In this document: positions 10,617 through 22,428 of the stretch, piece by piece | Layout: the number at the start of each line of letters is the position of its first letter | How positions within the stretch are numbered: position 1 is the stretch's first letter | DNA from: Reticulascus tulasneorum | Lineage: Eukaryota > Ascomycota > Sordariomycetes > Glomerellales > Reticulascaceae | DNA: 64,000 bases | Assembly: GCA_001557505.1 (NCBI GenBank) | Contig: LSAX01000011.1 | Coordinates: forward strand, 62,001 to 126,000 | Direction of reading: 5' to 3' | Made by a program: the position numbers and the translations under genes | Notes under the pieces: generated by a model | Told to the model about the DNA's origin: nothing | The model's input: only the letters and a program-made list of their open reading frames with translations | The model's database searches: none

Positions 10617-13600
10617 GGTAGGTGGTAGTGATGGTTGTTTGGGAAGCCTGTTCAGGAGAATTACTGACAGTTTTGTTGTCAGTGGTAGTGAGTGGGGCGA
10701 CTTGGCACACGTCAAGTCCTTGCAAATCGAGCTGGTATAGGGGTTCAAAGCAAGAGAGCAGACTGGGTAGATCTTGAAGTCAGGCGAGTTGAGAGAGGGA
10801 AGAAAGCAGAGAAGAGGGTAGATGCGAATGGAGATAAAGATATAAGTAGAGACAGACGGGCGTGTTGAGGAAGTCCCTTTGGGCAGCTTGATATGGCAAC
10901 CTACCACAGCATGCGAAAATGGCGTCAAAAGCCCAGGCAAACGTACGGCCAGCCCGCCCGGCGAGCAGGGGGGCATCCAGCTTTGGTTGGGACTGAACTG
11001 GAAGGTGGGGCTGACGTGACAGCAGACCAATCATAGGGGGATTAATGTAATAAATGTCGACGACCACCGAACGATTTGAGGCCTGTGGCTGTGCCAAATG
11101 GCACCACGCGAGCTCCGGATGAAAGCCGTTCTTGTATCTGTTGGTGCCTGGCAGGAAAGATTCCTGTTGGGAATTTGTGTGACCTTCCGCCTACGTAGTT
11201 ACTGGCGAATGTTGGGCCACTGAGCAAAGATTGGCGATATTGTAACTGCGCGCGAGCGGAGGAGAACATGCCACACAACTGCTGTTGTGTGCCGTGAGGC
11301 CCATGAAGAACTGTCACCAGCCACACAGCGACAAACTTTCAAACGTTCCGGGTTCTGGTACAGGGCGTGCGGCATTGAACTCTCTCTTCCTAGGTAGGTA
11401 CCTAGGCTGGAGCGCCTCTGGTTTCCCCAATAGCGTTGAAGCGCTGACTGTTTGAAGCTTTCGCATCGGGCAGTGCAGTAATTACGCCCACGACCGATCT
11501 GGCAGAAGACTGGATGTGGGATGACGGAGCCCCACAGCTCTCAAAGTAGCCGTGCATGTTGGAGAAAATCTTCCCGTGAGGGATTAGGGCAGGAATCAAT
11601 ACCTGATGTGAGGCGATAGCTGACAAGTGCTTACAGCAGCAACGCGGTTTATAAAGGTTTGTAAGGCAAACCACGCAGCTTACATTTAAAGGTTCCATTA
11701 GATTCAGACACTGGGAGCCAGCTTCGCAAGCACGGTAAACCTAACATACCTTAGTCTTCAACGAACCACAGGTGAGTTTTGGAATCTGTATGCCCAAGCC
11801 CTCTTGGCGAAAGCATCAAAAGCCTCCGAATAATAGCGTGATAATTAATGCCTGAAACTCGAATCTTCAGTATAGAAGCCCGTTTTTGGTTCGACACGGC
11901 TTTGATGGGGGGATCTACCCCATTGCTTAACGAACCAAGGTTGCAGAGCGTCTGGTCCCGTTGTTTCATGCCGGGTTACTCACTCGCTGGTTCGTCACGA
12001 ACTGTGATAAACACTATATCAAGCGATCATTTGAGGGTGGGCGAGTATCCTTCGGAACAATTGGGGAGCATTATGATGGCATTGCAATTTTGTCAGTTCT
12101 ATTTGGTAGAGTAGATCTAGCGAGTCTGTCGGCAGAAAGGCACCTTCAAGAGTATCCTCCACTTTTTGGGGCGATGCAGCGGTATACGGGAGAGGGATCA
12201 TGGGAAATACGATTCGTACAGTTTCGGAGGAACTGTGGTGGATGTGGTCGAATCTGGGCCAATTGTCTTTCCTGTCGTTGGTGGGAGGAGGAGGGTTGGG
12301 GGGGTCGTGCCAAATTCCATTTGGCGAGATGATAAATTGACGGTGATGGCTTCAAAAAGCAAGCGACAACACCCTTCTGGCAAAAAAAATTCACGAACTA
12401 CATTGATGGATCTGGTCCCCCTTAATTAGTTTATCTACATTCCAGTGAGGTGAGTTCATTGCTTTTTATCCATCGCCTGAACTGGAACGAGGCTGTGATG
12501 AGCGCGGTCCTCTCTGCAAATTGTGAGAATTGACTGCCCAGCCGCTCACCTCATTGGCCTGGTCACGCGATAGGCATGCTGAATGGGATCAAATCAAACT
12601 CCAGGAGCTGCAAATACTCAACAGGCAGTGAATGGTCATGACAGCTAGCGAGGGTCATCCTTGAGCCCCTCAAGAGAATCTTGAAACACACCTCGAGACC
12701 CCTCCGTGCCTCCTTTGCCCTCATCCCAGGATTCCCTCCTCCACGCATGAATGACTTGCGATGTTCGCCTTCGCATTCCCGGTCAAGAACCACGCGGCGA
12801 CGGGGGTTGAGCAGGCCAAAAGTCTGGGAGACCAGGAATTGGGAAAGAGGGGGCGGGCATGGTACGTACGAGTGGTCCAGCTGGAAGCGGGCTCTGATTC
12901 GCATGAATGATCCCCTTTTTCCTCTACGCCAAGAGCCTGGCCATCATGCTAGACTGTTTTAACTTTTTACCGGCCGCTCATTGAGTAGCCAGTAGGGCCA
13001 TGGTTTGACTTTACGTGTACGTCGTCCCGCGCTCTCTGACCTGAATATTTTTTGTAAGATCATATACAGGTATCGTCACTGGAATGGTTAATGAGATAAA
13101 TGTTGGCGTCTATTTGTAGAATGAAATACCTACCTGCCAATCCGATCTTGACTTAAGCGCGAAACGAATAGATTGACTTGCATGCAGTTGCATTGGGTGT
13201 TCTAAAGATACCACGAATTGTCCAGTGCGATTGCCCCTCATTGGTTTCTTTGGCGGCTAGGCTTCGGGGGCTTTTGAGCCCGATGCAGCCGATGCCTTGG
13301 TCGAGGTACTCGATCAACTGCGCAGAAATACAGATATAGGCATGTACCTGCTCTACAGCGTGCAGGTGGTGTGGGCTATTTCGGGGCTGAAACGGCTTGC
13401 AACTACCGGCGCAGTACACGAAAATTCACAAATGATGATGGAGGACGCCAAACCGCGCATCATTAATCTCGGTTGTTACTGTAGATTTGTTGATTTGACT
13501 GCGATAGATAGAGAGGTACGGAAATATGGTATTGCAGTATAATCACAATCATCGTTATCAATGAAGGCGGCGAGGCAGTGAGCGCAGGCAGACGAACGAC

Positions 13601-14392
13601 AACGGCTGTAACCCCTTCGTCTGAACTTTTTCAGCCCCCCTTTCGACGGTGCAGATGAATTGCAGCCAGCCTACACCAACCCCATCCATCTCCATCTAAA
13701 TACAATGGCTAAACTGCAACGCGAGCCCCATTTCGTCACCTCGAGAAGTTCAAGCAAGCGCAGCGACCGTTCTTGATTGGTTGCGCCGCCATCCATTTTA
13801 CCCTGGTGCCATCCCGGCCTTCTCACATTTCTGCTCCCCCCCTGCCACCTCCCCAATCCCCCTGTCTAGCCTTGATGCACTGCGGCTCAGCCAACCCATG
13901 TGTGAGATCAGACTTGCCAAACTGCTGGCAACCCGGACAGGGGGGGATCCTCGCCATGATCTGCCAGGGCCATGTCTAGTGTTAATATTGCAGACACCAT
14001 TAAGGATGGCCCCGAGCCCTGGAGATGGCGGGGCCGTAGCTGGGATGAGAGTAGCCTGCGAGTTACAGAGACGATATGCGGACGAGGTTGAGAGGAGGAC
14101 ACCACCCGTGCCCTACATATGTACATAGATGATCCCGAACCCTGCCACCATAGGATCTGTTCTCTTTTGCAACTGTCTCTTGTCGTTCGTCAAGTGTGTC
14201 AGGCCAGATCAAACTCTGTTCCTACTTCCACTTCACCTTTTCCTGTATCCGTCAACCTGCAGAGTCTTCGTCTCTCGGAGTCTTTGAGAGAAGCTCGTAC
14301 CCTCAGCTGGAGTGCCAAATACATTTAGGCCAGCCGCTTCATGTCGTTGTCTGGCAACGTAGAAGTACTGCGGAGCTGACTGCTTCGACGGC
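10617..14392. other. 3.8 kb intergenic, no supported gene
   Basis: It contains the leader of the small Ser-rich gene (about 10617-11000, minus) and the promoter of the DUF6536 gene on its right. Overlapping frames on both strands (for example 11848-12332 and 13297-13542) lack family resemblance. A TAGGTACC-type palindrome, CCTAGGTAGGTACCTAGG, lies at 11389-11406. No RNA gene recognised. Confidence 0.45.
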
Positions 14393-16952
14393 ATGGAGAT
14401 CGTCATACCTCCCCGAGATCATGGGCCATCCACGTATCGCTATACGTGGGATGAGAATGGCGAGGTTGAGAAGGTAGAAAGGTGGGAGACCCCCAGGCGC
14501 AGCTTGTATACGAAAATACAGGACGGCACTAACATCATATAGAGTCAAGGAGCCAACACATAGTTCCAATCCCAGTAGGCAAACGGTGCAATGGCCTTTC
14601 CAGCGCTACAACTCCGAGTCCGATATCTCTTCCATCCCATACACCACAAGCTTCCCAAGAAGGAAAACTTGGCAGGTCGGTCAGCAGGACGACGCAGCGA
14701 GCATTATTGAGAAGGACATTGTCCCGGACTATGTCATCAACTACCTCAGAGGAGAGACACCAGAGACACTGGCCCGCAAGAAGCAAATGCGAAACCAGGG
14801 GCCGAACGCCGTGGACCTTGCACGGCATGTACGGAATCACTTCTCCAGAACGGTGGGGTTCTTCGACTCTGCTACATCCGACGAGAATTCTCGGACGAGC
14901 TCGTCGCATGATGACCTCGAACGAATGCTGCCTCAGGGCGAGAAAGGAGGAGCGGGAGGCAGTGGCAGATTGCGGATGCTGACAACTGGATGGAGGGGAG
15001 GCGTGGCGATCAATGCGCTCATCAGTTTTCTGATTCTCGTAGTCGCGATCGTGTGCTTAACGTTGGCAGTATCAAAGAGTCGCATGTTGGGGGGCGAGAG
15101 CGTCATCTATCAAGGATCTTGCGTGGTTACGCAGCAGATCAACTTCGGACTACATGCCGCAATCAACGTCGTGGTGGTCATTCTCCTGGCGGGAGCAAAC
15201 TACATCTTTCAAGTACTCAGCAGCCCAACGCGTATCGAATGCGCGGTGTCGCACGACATGAAGCGCTGGCTGGACATCGGCCTCCCCTCCTTGAGGAATC
15301 TGCCCATGATCTCAAGCGTACGCATTGTGCTCATGGCCATAATCATGCTCGCGGCCATCAGCACACAAATAATGTAAGGATAACCCGCCGTCGGACCACA
15401 GGTTCATCCCCGACTGAAAAGCACACTAACATGTCCCAGATATAATGCTGTGGTTTTTACCTCACAAACCGCAGTTGCCTACAACATCGTTTTCGTCACC
15501 GAAACCTTCCTCACTGGCGCGCCTTTTAGCAACGCGACCTCCAACAACCAAGCCGGCCTCGACAGGCTCGATATCCTGAGCCTGCAGGACCAGGCATCCC
15601 GCAGCCAGCTTACCAATCTAACCACTGCTGATTGTCTCGGTCAGTTTGGGGGCTCTTTCGAATCCGAATTCAGCGCCGTGGTGCTTGTGACAAATCTCAT
15701 CTCTCCGAGCACGTCGCTCGTACAGACGGGGATTCCTGGGACAAGTTTGTCGCAGTACGTGAATGCGAACGACCCGTCTGAGATGATGCTCGGCGGCTCG
15801 GCGGTGGAATACTGCCTAGCACAACCAGCCGAGCCTCGGACCTGCAGCGTAACCTTGAATGGCTCGCTATTGGGGGTGGTGGCCCTGCTCAATCTTGTCT
15901 CAGTCATCGCCGTCGCAGCGACGTTGAGCCTTACGAGGTTCGAGCCCCTGGTAACACTGGGGGATGCGCTGGCCTCCTTCCTCACAACCCCTGACCACAC
16001 CACGCGCGGCACTTGTCTCCTCACCAAGGCCGATGTTCGGCAAGGGCGTTGGGGCTTCCGGGAGGCGAAATACTGGATTTCGAAGGAACATTTCTGGCTG
16101 CAGACGCCATCCCTCTCGCGCTGGCTCGGCTGGCTCACCACTTGGCTTGTCCCGACCTGCCTTGCTTCAATCGCTCTAGCGCTTTCTGTCCGCGATAATC
16201 CCACGTCGGGGTTGACGCCATTTGGCCAAACTTCATCACACACGACATATTTATTTCCGCAGGGGACCTCCCGCGGAGGCGTGGCACTTGTTGCTGCTTT
16301 GCCACATCTTGCGCTCATGGTTTTGTATCTCTTTACCAACGCGCTCATGTCTTCTTATTTCCTCTCCCACGAATTGAGCCAGTATGCCGTCCCCGGCAAC
16401 CCGAGACCCTTGAGGGTGTCCGGTCGAGCAACCGGTGCTCAAACAACAAGTCTTTACCTTACCCTACCCCGCCCTTGGTCTTGGCTTCTCCTTCTTCTCT
16501 TCGCGGCAATGGGGTTCGTCTTAAGCCAGGCAATCTTTCTCGTTTCCGTCGATCTTCTCCCTGCCATCCCCTCCTCCATTGACTCACCCGATGTCAACTC
16601 TGTACTCAGCCCCCCTCTCGCCGCTGTCGGCTTCAGCGGTGTGGGTCTCCTAGCGCTCATTGCGCTTCTTGTCACCGTCGCCGGTCTTGTGCTAGGCCTC
16701 GGTCTTCGACGCGCGAACCCGAGTCCAACTTTGGTGGACGGATCACCCGCGGGAAACCCGCTCGTCCTGAAGGGCGGGAGCTGCTCTGCTGTGATCAGCG
16801 CAAGATGCCATCGCGTGGCGGGGGATCGGGACGCAGCGATGAAGCCTGTAGCTTGGGGGGTTGTGCACGAGGGGACGGGGATGAATGTTGGTCATGCGAC
16901 ATTTTCGAGCCGGGTTGTTGGAATACTTAATGTTAGTAAGAGCTATGCCTAA
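14393..16952 (+). CDS. DUF6536-family polytopic membrane protein
   Basis: Three-exon model: 14393-14481, 14543-15373, 15440-16952, giving 810 aa. Intron 1 (61 nt) uses a GTGGGA donor and has an ACTAAC branch point 8 nt before its ATAG acceptor. Intron 2 (66 nt) is GTAAGG...CCCAG. Exon 1 reads MEIVIPPRDHGPSTYRYTW, a typical start of the family. After a soluble N-terminus (about 145 aa) comes the DUF6536 block: LRMLTTGWRGGVAINAL, a first TM, Y-Q-G-S-C, a second TM, L-S-S-P-T-R-x-E, then WLDIGLPSLRNL and a third TM into YNAVVFTS. Further TM helices follow, so the protein is predicted to have seven or more membrane segments. Several N-x-S/T sites lie in the large loop after the third helix. Role unknown; these proteins are restricted to fungi and presumed to sit in the plasma membrane. 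Exon 1 is less certain than the rest. Confidence 0.78.
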
Positions 16953-17688
16953 GATGATAAATCTTGGCATGGGAGTTCGTTTTTCATTGCACGGTTTGCA
17001 TAGGGTAGGATGGAGTTTGGCTGCATGTTGGAAAGCATATTATTGATGGTACTTGCAGGATAGGGGTACATCGGAACAGCATTGTGTGCACGGAGGATGA
17101 CGTGCCACATGCGGAATGCGTGGATGTTGAACATAGGCTGGCCTCGTGATTGATAGACAGGATACCCAAGTCTCTTAAGGAGTTGAAGGACAAATGACAA
17201 ACTTATAACCGTATACAATGTCGAAGAGGCCTTGCGTCTCCCTGTGTATGTGCCAGCCGAGGTTCATTAGATCTTCGTAGAACTGCGAAGCCACCCAATA
17301 GTGTATAGGGATGTTTTGCGTTTCTCTCCGTTGACTGTAAATCTGGGTTCCTGACTGAAGCTCTTGGTTCTAGTCGTCCCAAATCTACTTGTCATGCATA
17401 GGCATATACTCTACCGACTCCGGCGGCTCGTGCTGCTACACTCTTGGAGTCTTCGTTCTTATTCCTGATCCAATTAATGGCGTAGCCCTTGGTATCCTGT
17501 ATCTTTGTTGTTTCTCATCATCATATCCTAGATTGATGCTCGCGGTGACTGCAACTTTACCAGACCTCAAGCTCTACGTGGATTTGCACGATAACGGCTG
17601 CTCACTCGGGTAGCATCTCACTTGCCCATGGCCAAGTCGCACCAACTGGCCGAGCCATGGCCAAAATCTTTTCGCCCTGGGTAGCGTT
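16953..17688. other. Intergenic, nothing identified
   Basis: This is the 3' side of the DUF6536 gene. The small frames at 16949-17218 (minus) and 17389-17613 (plus) have no protein-like features. No repeat or RNA gene seen. Confidence 0.4.
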
Positions 17689-17940
17689 CTAGTAGGAGGA
17701 TTGTTGAAATAAACTATGCGGAATGAAACCGGCTTCATGTGACAGGGTTAGTTCATATTGAGCCCAGTCGGAGTCCCGCAACCCATCGCGTAGGATGTTC
17801 AATACGTCTCCGACAATGGTCCACGAGACTCCCACATTGCGCATTGCAGGGGCGGACTTCATGCGAGCCAGTATAAAGTGCTCAAGTCCTGTCTGCGGGT
17901 AGCTACATGGACTAGTGTGGCAGGATGTGTTCTCTCCTAG
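17689..17940 (-). pseudogene. Coding-like fragment, unrecognised protein
   Basis: On the minus strand an 83-codon stretch is open from 17940 down to a TAG at 17689-17691 and reads like real protein: EHFILARMKSAPAMRNVGVS, then DVLNILRDGLRDSDWAQYEL and SHEAGFIPHSLFQ. It has no start codon at its left end (TGA immediately upstream, possibly an intron acceptor CTAG) and no continuation that I can find. It is best described as an orphan exon or a gene remnant. I do not recognise the family. Confidence 0.35.
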
Positions 17941-18716
17941 TCAATTTGGAGCTGGTCCTGCTTCACCACGGGTTGAATAGTGAGCTTCTAGTTCATTTCA
18001 TTATTCCACGGACATGCGTAAGTATAACATAATGGGATGGCTCGTACTTAAGGTAAAAAAAAGCTGCTGCAGTCAGTGTAAGAGAGCCCAGCGAGCCAGA
18101 CTAACTGTCAACCATACTACAACGAGTTTGCGGGCACCTAGAGTATTCCGCTTCACTGTGGCCAATGTACTGGCATAGGCAGACCATCGCCTCTCTAGGT
18201 TGACTCAATGCGATGCTAAACTGATAGACTCAATCGTGGCAGTGATGGCAGTGTAGTAGAACATGGAAGTGCTACAAAAGGTGGGGCGTTACAGCGTCCA
18301 GGTGATTAATACATGTCTGTAATGTGGTAGCAAGAATTTTATATATAAACCATTAGAGTAGTAGTCCCTACCACTCTAACGGTAAAGGAACTCTCTAAAA
18401 AGTACGATAAATTCTACTCGGGTTTTTGTTCTCATTTATTTATTGATTCATGGTATTTTCAGGACGAGGTAAAACTCGGACTTTCTTCTCAATGTGGGGG
18501 GTAATGTAATGTTGGGCCTGGCTCTCCCTTTTTTCCTTGCACATGCCATTACATGCATACATATTTTTCTCCCGCCTGCTTGAGACCCCACCATACCTAC
18601 TGCTCACCTCCATTCATTCGTCCCAAATCCCATTCTTCGCAGGCTAAAAGCCATGAAATCCACCGATTGCGAGCCACGATAGTCAGCTCTGAAATTAGCG
18701 GCCTGCTGCAGGCTGT
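17941..18716. other. Intergenic with possible retroelement scar
   Basis: The stretch at about 18230-18560 has LTR-like traits: a TATATATAAA box near 18340, the G-rich run TGTGGGGGGTAATG resembling a polypurine tract just before 18510, and an inverted repeat TAATGTAATG (18502-18511) / CATTACAT (18547-18554). No pol remnant and no matching second LTR were found in the window, so this stays tentative. Confidence 0.25.
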
Positions 18717-19137
18717 TTACCGCGCGATAAGGGTTAAGTTGAGTTGCCAACCAATCGGTGCATATGCCTTGTCGCCCAACAACGGAGCTGCTATGTTTTG
18801 AAACTGCTGAAATGTTGGTATACTTCCTTCTCCTCTACACTGGGCCGTGGAGTAAGTATACCAACAGATTCTCATGGTCGCCGGGAAGAGGCAAGTCGCC
18901 TTTACTTCCCGCCGTCTTGTCACAGATTTCGATGGTCGTGCCTGGCCTGTCCATAGCCAGGCTTTGGATTCGCTCTTCGAGATGAGGATCAAATTTCGTT
19001 TCCACATTGCTGGGTACGAGGAGTAGATGGTCCGTTTCACATATTCTCGAAGCTGCCTTCTGGATTGGATGATCATCTGCTGTAACGAGTCGTGGAAGTG
19101 CGGCTTGGGATTCATCGTGGTGGGAGCTAAATATCAC
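18717..19137 (-). pseudogene. Two-exon gene fragment lacking a start, unrecognised
   Basis: The minus strand gives a spliced frame. The upstream exon 19137-18862 contains LPRLVTADDHPIQKAASRIC, HLLLVPSNVETKFDPHLEER and LPLPGDHENLL. A 55-nt phase-0 intron (18861-18807, GTATAC...TTTCAG) joins it to 18806-18717, reading QFQNIAAPLLGDKAYAPIGW, then QLNLTLIAR-stop. The splice keeps the frame exactly and both sides look like real protein. A TGA sits just before the first codon and no ATG precedes it, so the 5' part is missing or has decayed. I do not recognise the family with confidence; a link to the lipase/NLR-like proteins of the left end is possible but unproven. Downstream it ends 0.8 kb from the other orphan fragment on the same strand. 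Confidence 0.45.
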
Positions 19138-19275
19138 TCATATATGCCCTGTCTGTCGGGTGAACTGTCATATTGCCATAATTTCCTGTCTCTTTGGATG
19201 TTTTGTGGCTTAAAGAACACTCCGTTTCTTATTTTTCAAACTTGTGGCTGCTGATGCTTGCCTTCTGCAGCAAGT

Positions 19276-20447
19276 ATGGGCAAAAATGTCAACTTCCTTC
19301 TTCTAGTTATTCTACTCAACCGCTGTGTGGCCATTGTAGCAACTCGCCGTACTCTTGACACTGCAATAGCCCCGGCTTCGATCCCACGACCGACTTCTCC
19401 CCCGTCACTGAGCGGAAGACTGCAAGCAAAACATCTAAGAGCACGCCAGGTCTCGACAGATGCATCGATATGCGGGTATGAAAATGGAGATCCCACGAGA
19501 CCGCGGATGGCAAGAAGCGGCTTCGAGTGCCGCATGGATACGCAGCTTGGACTCTGGGGCTTCTGTCCAACCACCGTAGTGCCAATAGCGGAGTGTGGGC
19601 TGGTGGGAAACTGTGTAGATAAACATGCGTGTACAACAGGATGCGGACTGACAGGCACGTCTGGTGTTAAGTCGCTTACATGGTCAGCCACTCCATTGAA
19701 AATCTAAGCTCTGCGGACGCTGACAAACTTGATAGTACCGACGAGAAGAAATTCTGCTCGACTGCCATTCTGACATATATGCTGGATGTATCTTTCTCCT
19801 ATATCACTTGCGGGCTTTCTCCCGCCACTGATAATCTCTTGGCCGTGCCCATCAAAACTACCAGGACGACCCAGGTGACCACGTCGTCGTCCCCAACATC
19901 CATAACTGCTGCAGTTACGTCGTGCGGAACTTCCAGTATCTCTTGTGGTTCTGGCTGTATACCTGTCGAAGCCACCTGTTGCGAAGATCAAACGTTCTGC
20001 AATGCGGGGAGCTTTTGCATCCGTGGAGGCTGTTCGGGAAACTCAACAAGCACATTATCAAGCACCACTACGACAGCCGGTCCACTTCCGTCTGATTTGG
20101 ACGACGCGACACCTCCGGGTCCTTCAATGAGGGTTGCGGCCATTGCCGGAGGAATCATTGGCGCAATCGTTATTTTGTGTATCATTGTCGTGATTATCTA
20201 CTTGATACGGCGAGATAGAAGCAGTCTATCCAGTCGCAGAAGAGAACACACCAAGATATCACAAAGTCAAACCTCATCCAACCTTGACCACACGGAGCAA
20301 GAGGACCAGTATCCAAGTCCGACGAACGATAAAGCCGATGGGGGGTGGGGTCCTTCGGAGCTTAAGGGGGATATGCGGCCGTCCAGTCCCATCGAACTGT
20401 GTTCTAAGACGAAACCTGTCGAGTTGCCCGCTGAATCGTGGCTCTGA
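19276..20447 (+). CDS. Cys-rich type I membrane protein, sensor-like architecture
   Basis: Exons 19276-19682 and 19736-20447 (53-nt intron, GTCAGC...GATAG), 372 aa. The spliced junction restores S-L-T-C-T-D-E-K-K-F-C-S-T, a Cys pair conserved in the family. Layout: signal peptide (MGKNVNFLLLVILLNRCVAI), an ectodomain with regularly spaced Cys (ICGYENGDP, LWGFCPTT, ECGLVGNCVD, CTTGCG), a Ser/Thr-rich stalk with a second small Cys cluster (SISCGSGCIPVEATCC), one TM helix at about residues 268-292 (AAIAGGIIGAIVILCIIVVI) followed by R-R-D-R, and an 80-residue polar tail. Many Pezizomycotina have such proteins, whose layout resembles WSC/Mid2-type wall sensors, but none of those domains is actually present. 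Role unknown, plasma membrane likely. The in-frame TTG upstream is not used as a start because ATG 19276 directly opens the signal peptide. Confidence 0.78.
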
Positions 20448-21456
20448 TTCGTGCTTGTTTAACATGACCGTATGGTCAGACGTCATATCGAGAAGGGCAA
20501 GGTTCGGAAGGAACTCTGCCTGGCTGCCTTAGGTCGGATATTTCGGTCCCAAGATTGCCTTGTTCTGGACGTGAGAATCTCTGGCGGGCCGTTTTAAGAA
20601 GCATGATATGTTGAAGGTCTAACTGGTACTCTCCTCTAGGCTTTAAGATATGAGTGCAAGTGCATACAGAGGAATATACAGGCATGATTCAATGCGTATG
20701 CGAATATTGTCTAACATCACTTATGAGATACGTGTGGTTGAACAAGCCCCTCCCATCTCACTGACTTTGCTGGGCAGAATATTCATGTTCCGATCCTCGT
20801 GCGCACTCATCTTCACACCACTTGATCTCAACATAATACATAACCGATGTTAGATTTCGTTCTCTATACGTTTCGTGGGAGGTTTCTTATTGTTTGGACA
20901 AACGAGACTGTCATGGAGCTTGGTGTATCGACCTCTATTAGGAGCGCATGCCGGTTTTGAGGTCGCACATTGCCTGGGGGAACTTAGAGAAGACCGATGG
21001 ATGGATGGACGAGGAGTTTGCGATGCTGAAGTTTCGTGTAGACACAAATGTTCGCAGAGGTCTCATGGAATAGGCGGTGGGAGGTGGGAGAATCACCCAC
21101 AGTTTCTCTCGCAAACTGATAAAGCAGTCGCTGTTCCCCATTGTCGTGTGTATTACGATGTATGCCATTGCTACAAGCTTCGGCTTCATGAAAGGAGCCC
21201 TCGGCGTCCTCGCCGGATGTGTCACGCAGATACGAGCGAATTGTACTGTAGTGACCTGCAGTCGCCCCGCAATTGCTTTACAAGTCTGCATTGTGATGTC
21301 AGGTCGGCACAAAGCCACTCCGAATCTGAAGTTAGTGAATCAGCGTCATCTGTCGACTTGGGGTTCTTAAACTCATTATGCTCCGAATAACCTCAATCAG
21401 GGATTACTCGTAGCAGGGTGACATTTGCCACGCAGTGTCGTTCCAGTTCGCCCACC
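20448..21456. other. Intergenic, no supported gene
   Basis: Frames of 97-171 codons at 20875-21390 overlap on both strands and lack homology or codon-like bias. The right part is the leader of the methyltransferase gene. Confidence 0.45.
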
Positions 21457-22305
21457 ATGGATATTTTCGGCGACGAGTCTCAGGCTCAGTTCTCTCAACG
21501 CATGTATAATGCCCGAGCTCAGACATATGACGACAGCTGGCATCCAGACTATTCCAAGAGGTTCATGAGCATTGTCAAACTTCGTCCTGGCGATCGTATC
21601 CTTGATCTCTGTTGCGGGACCGGACTTGAAGCGTTCATTGCAGCGGAGGATGTTGGGCCTGATGGCCAAGTTGTTGGCATCGATGTTACTGAGGGAATGC
21701 TAGCTATTGCCAAAGTGAAGGCAGAGAAGGATACCAAATTGGGCCCGCGACTTCGGTTCATCCAGCATGATGTCACCAATCTCGAGACACTTGTAGAGCT
21801 GGAAAACGATACTTTCGATGTCATTCTCTGTTCAAATGCTTTCGTGCTATTCGACGAGCCGGCGAAGGTGGTTGCAAGTTGGCACAACTACCTCAAGCCA
21901 GGAGGACGACTTGTCGTTGACATTACCCACGAACGAAACCTCCGTTCCGGACTGCTCCTCGAACGAGTAGCTGCTCGGATGGAACTGAAATCTCCCTTAC
22001 ATCGTTCCTGGATCAAGTCCAAGGACTCCTTTGCTGATATCCTGACAATGGAGGGATATACCGTTGAAGATGTCCATCTGATCGAGAAGATCGCAGGCCA
22101 AGAAATTACTTACTGCGGCCTCGATCAGGCTGACGAGCAATTTGATTATGTCACCAACTTGACTTTCTTCACCCCGGAGCTTGCCGCAGAGGAATTCAAG
22201 CAGAATGCCAGACCAATATTTAGAGAAGAATGGGAGAAGGCCGCCGTGAATGGAAACATTGAGAATGTTGATGCCCTTTATGTGTATGTGGCTAGAAAAG
22301 AGTAG
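21457..22305 (+). CDS. SAM-dependent methyltransferase, UbiE/COQ5-like fold
   Basis: Single-exon 282-aa protein. The start ATG at 21457 lies in a strong CCACCATGG context; the frame upstream has no other ATG. Class I methyltransferase motifs: motif I ILDLCCGTGLE at about 48-58, motif post-I GQVVGIDVTEGMLAIA (Asp binds the SAM ribose), motif II FDVILCSNAFVLFDEP, and motif III LKPGGRLVVDITHE. The N-terminal segment (MYNARAQTYDDSWHPDYSKR) is typical of small-molecule methyltransferases. The substrate is unknown. No scaffold biosynthetic gene lies nearby, so it is not evidently part of a metabolite cluster. No targeting signal seen, so cytosolic. It converges on the HAD gene, with 123 bases between the two stop codons. 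Confidence 0.85.
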   Translation: MDIFGDESQAQFSQRMYNARAQTYDDSWHPDYSKRFMSIVKLRPGDRILDLCCGTGLEAFIAAEDVGPDGQVVGIDVTEGMLAIAKVKAEKDTKLGPRLRFIQHDVTNLETLVELENDTFDVILCSNAFVLFDEPAKVVASWHNYLKPGGRLVVDITHERNLRSGLLLERVAARMELKSPLHRSWIKSKDSFADILTMEGYTVEDVHLIEKIAGQEITYCGLDQADEQFDYVTNLTFFTPELAAEEFKQNARPIFREEWEKAAVNGNIENVDALYVYVARKE

Positions 22306-22428
22306 GCAGCTAATAGAGATCTATGATGTGCAAAGATCACAGGCCATCATCATAGAAGAATCACCAAGATATAGAGTGTTGCAGTAGGGCCGTCGTGATT
22401 GGACAAATTTGCCATGCTCCCTAGGCGA

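Noticed and set aside
11885..11900. Possible B box of a tRNA gene (GGTTCGACACG)
   Set aside because: The B-box consensus is broken after GGTTCGA and no A box lies at the proper distance.
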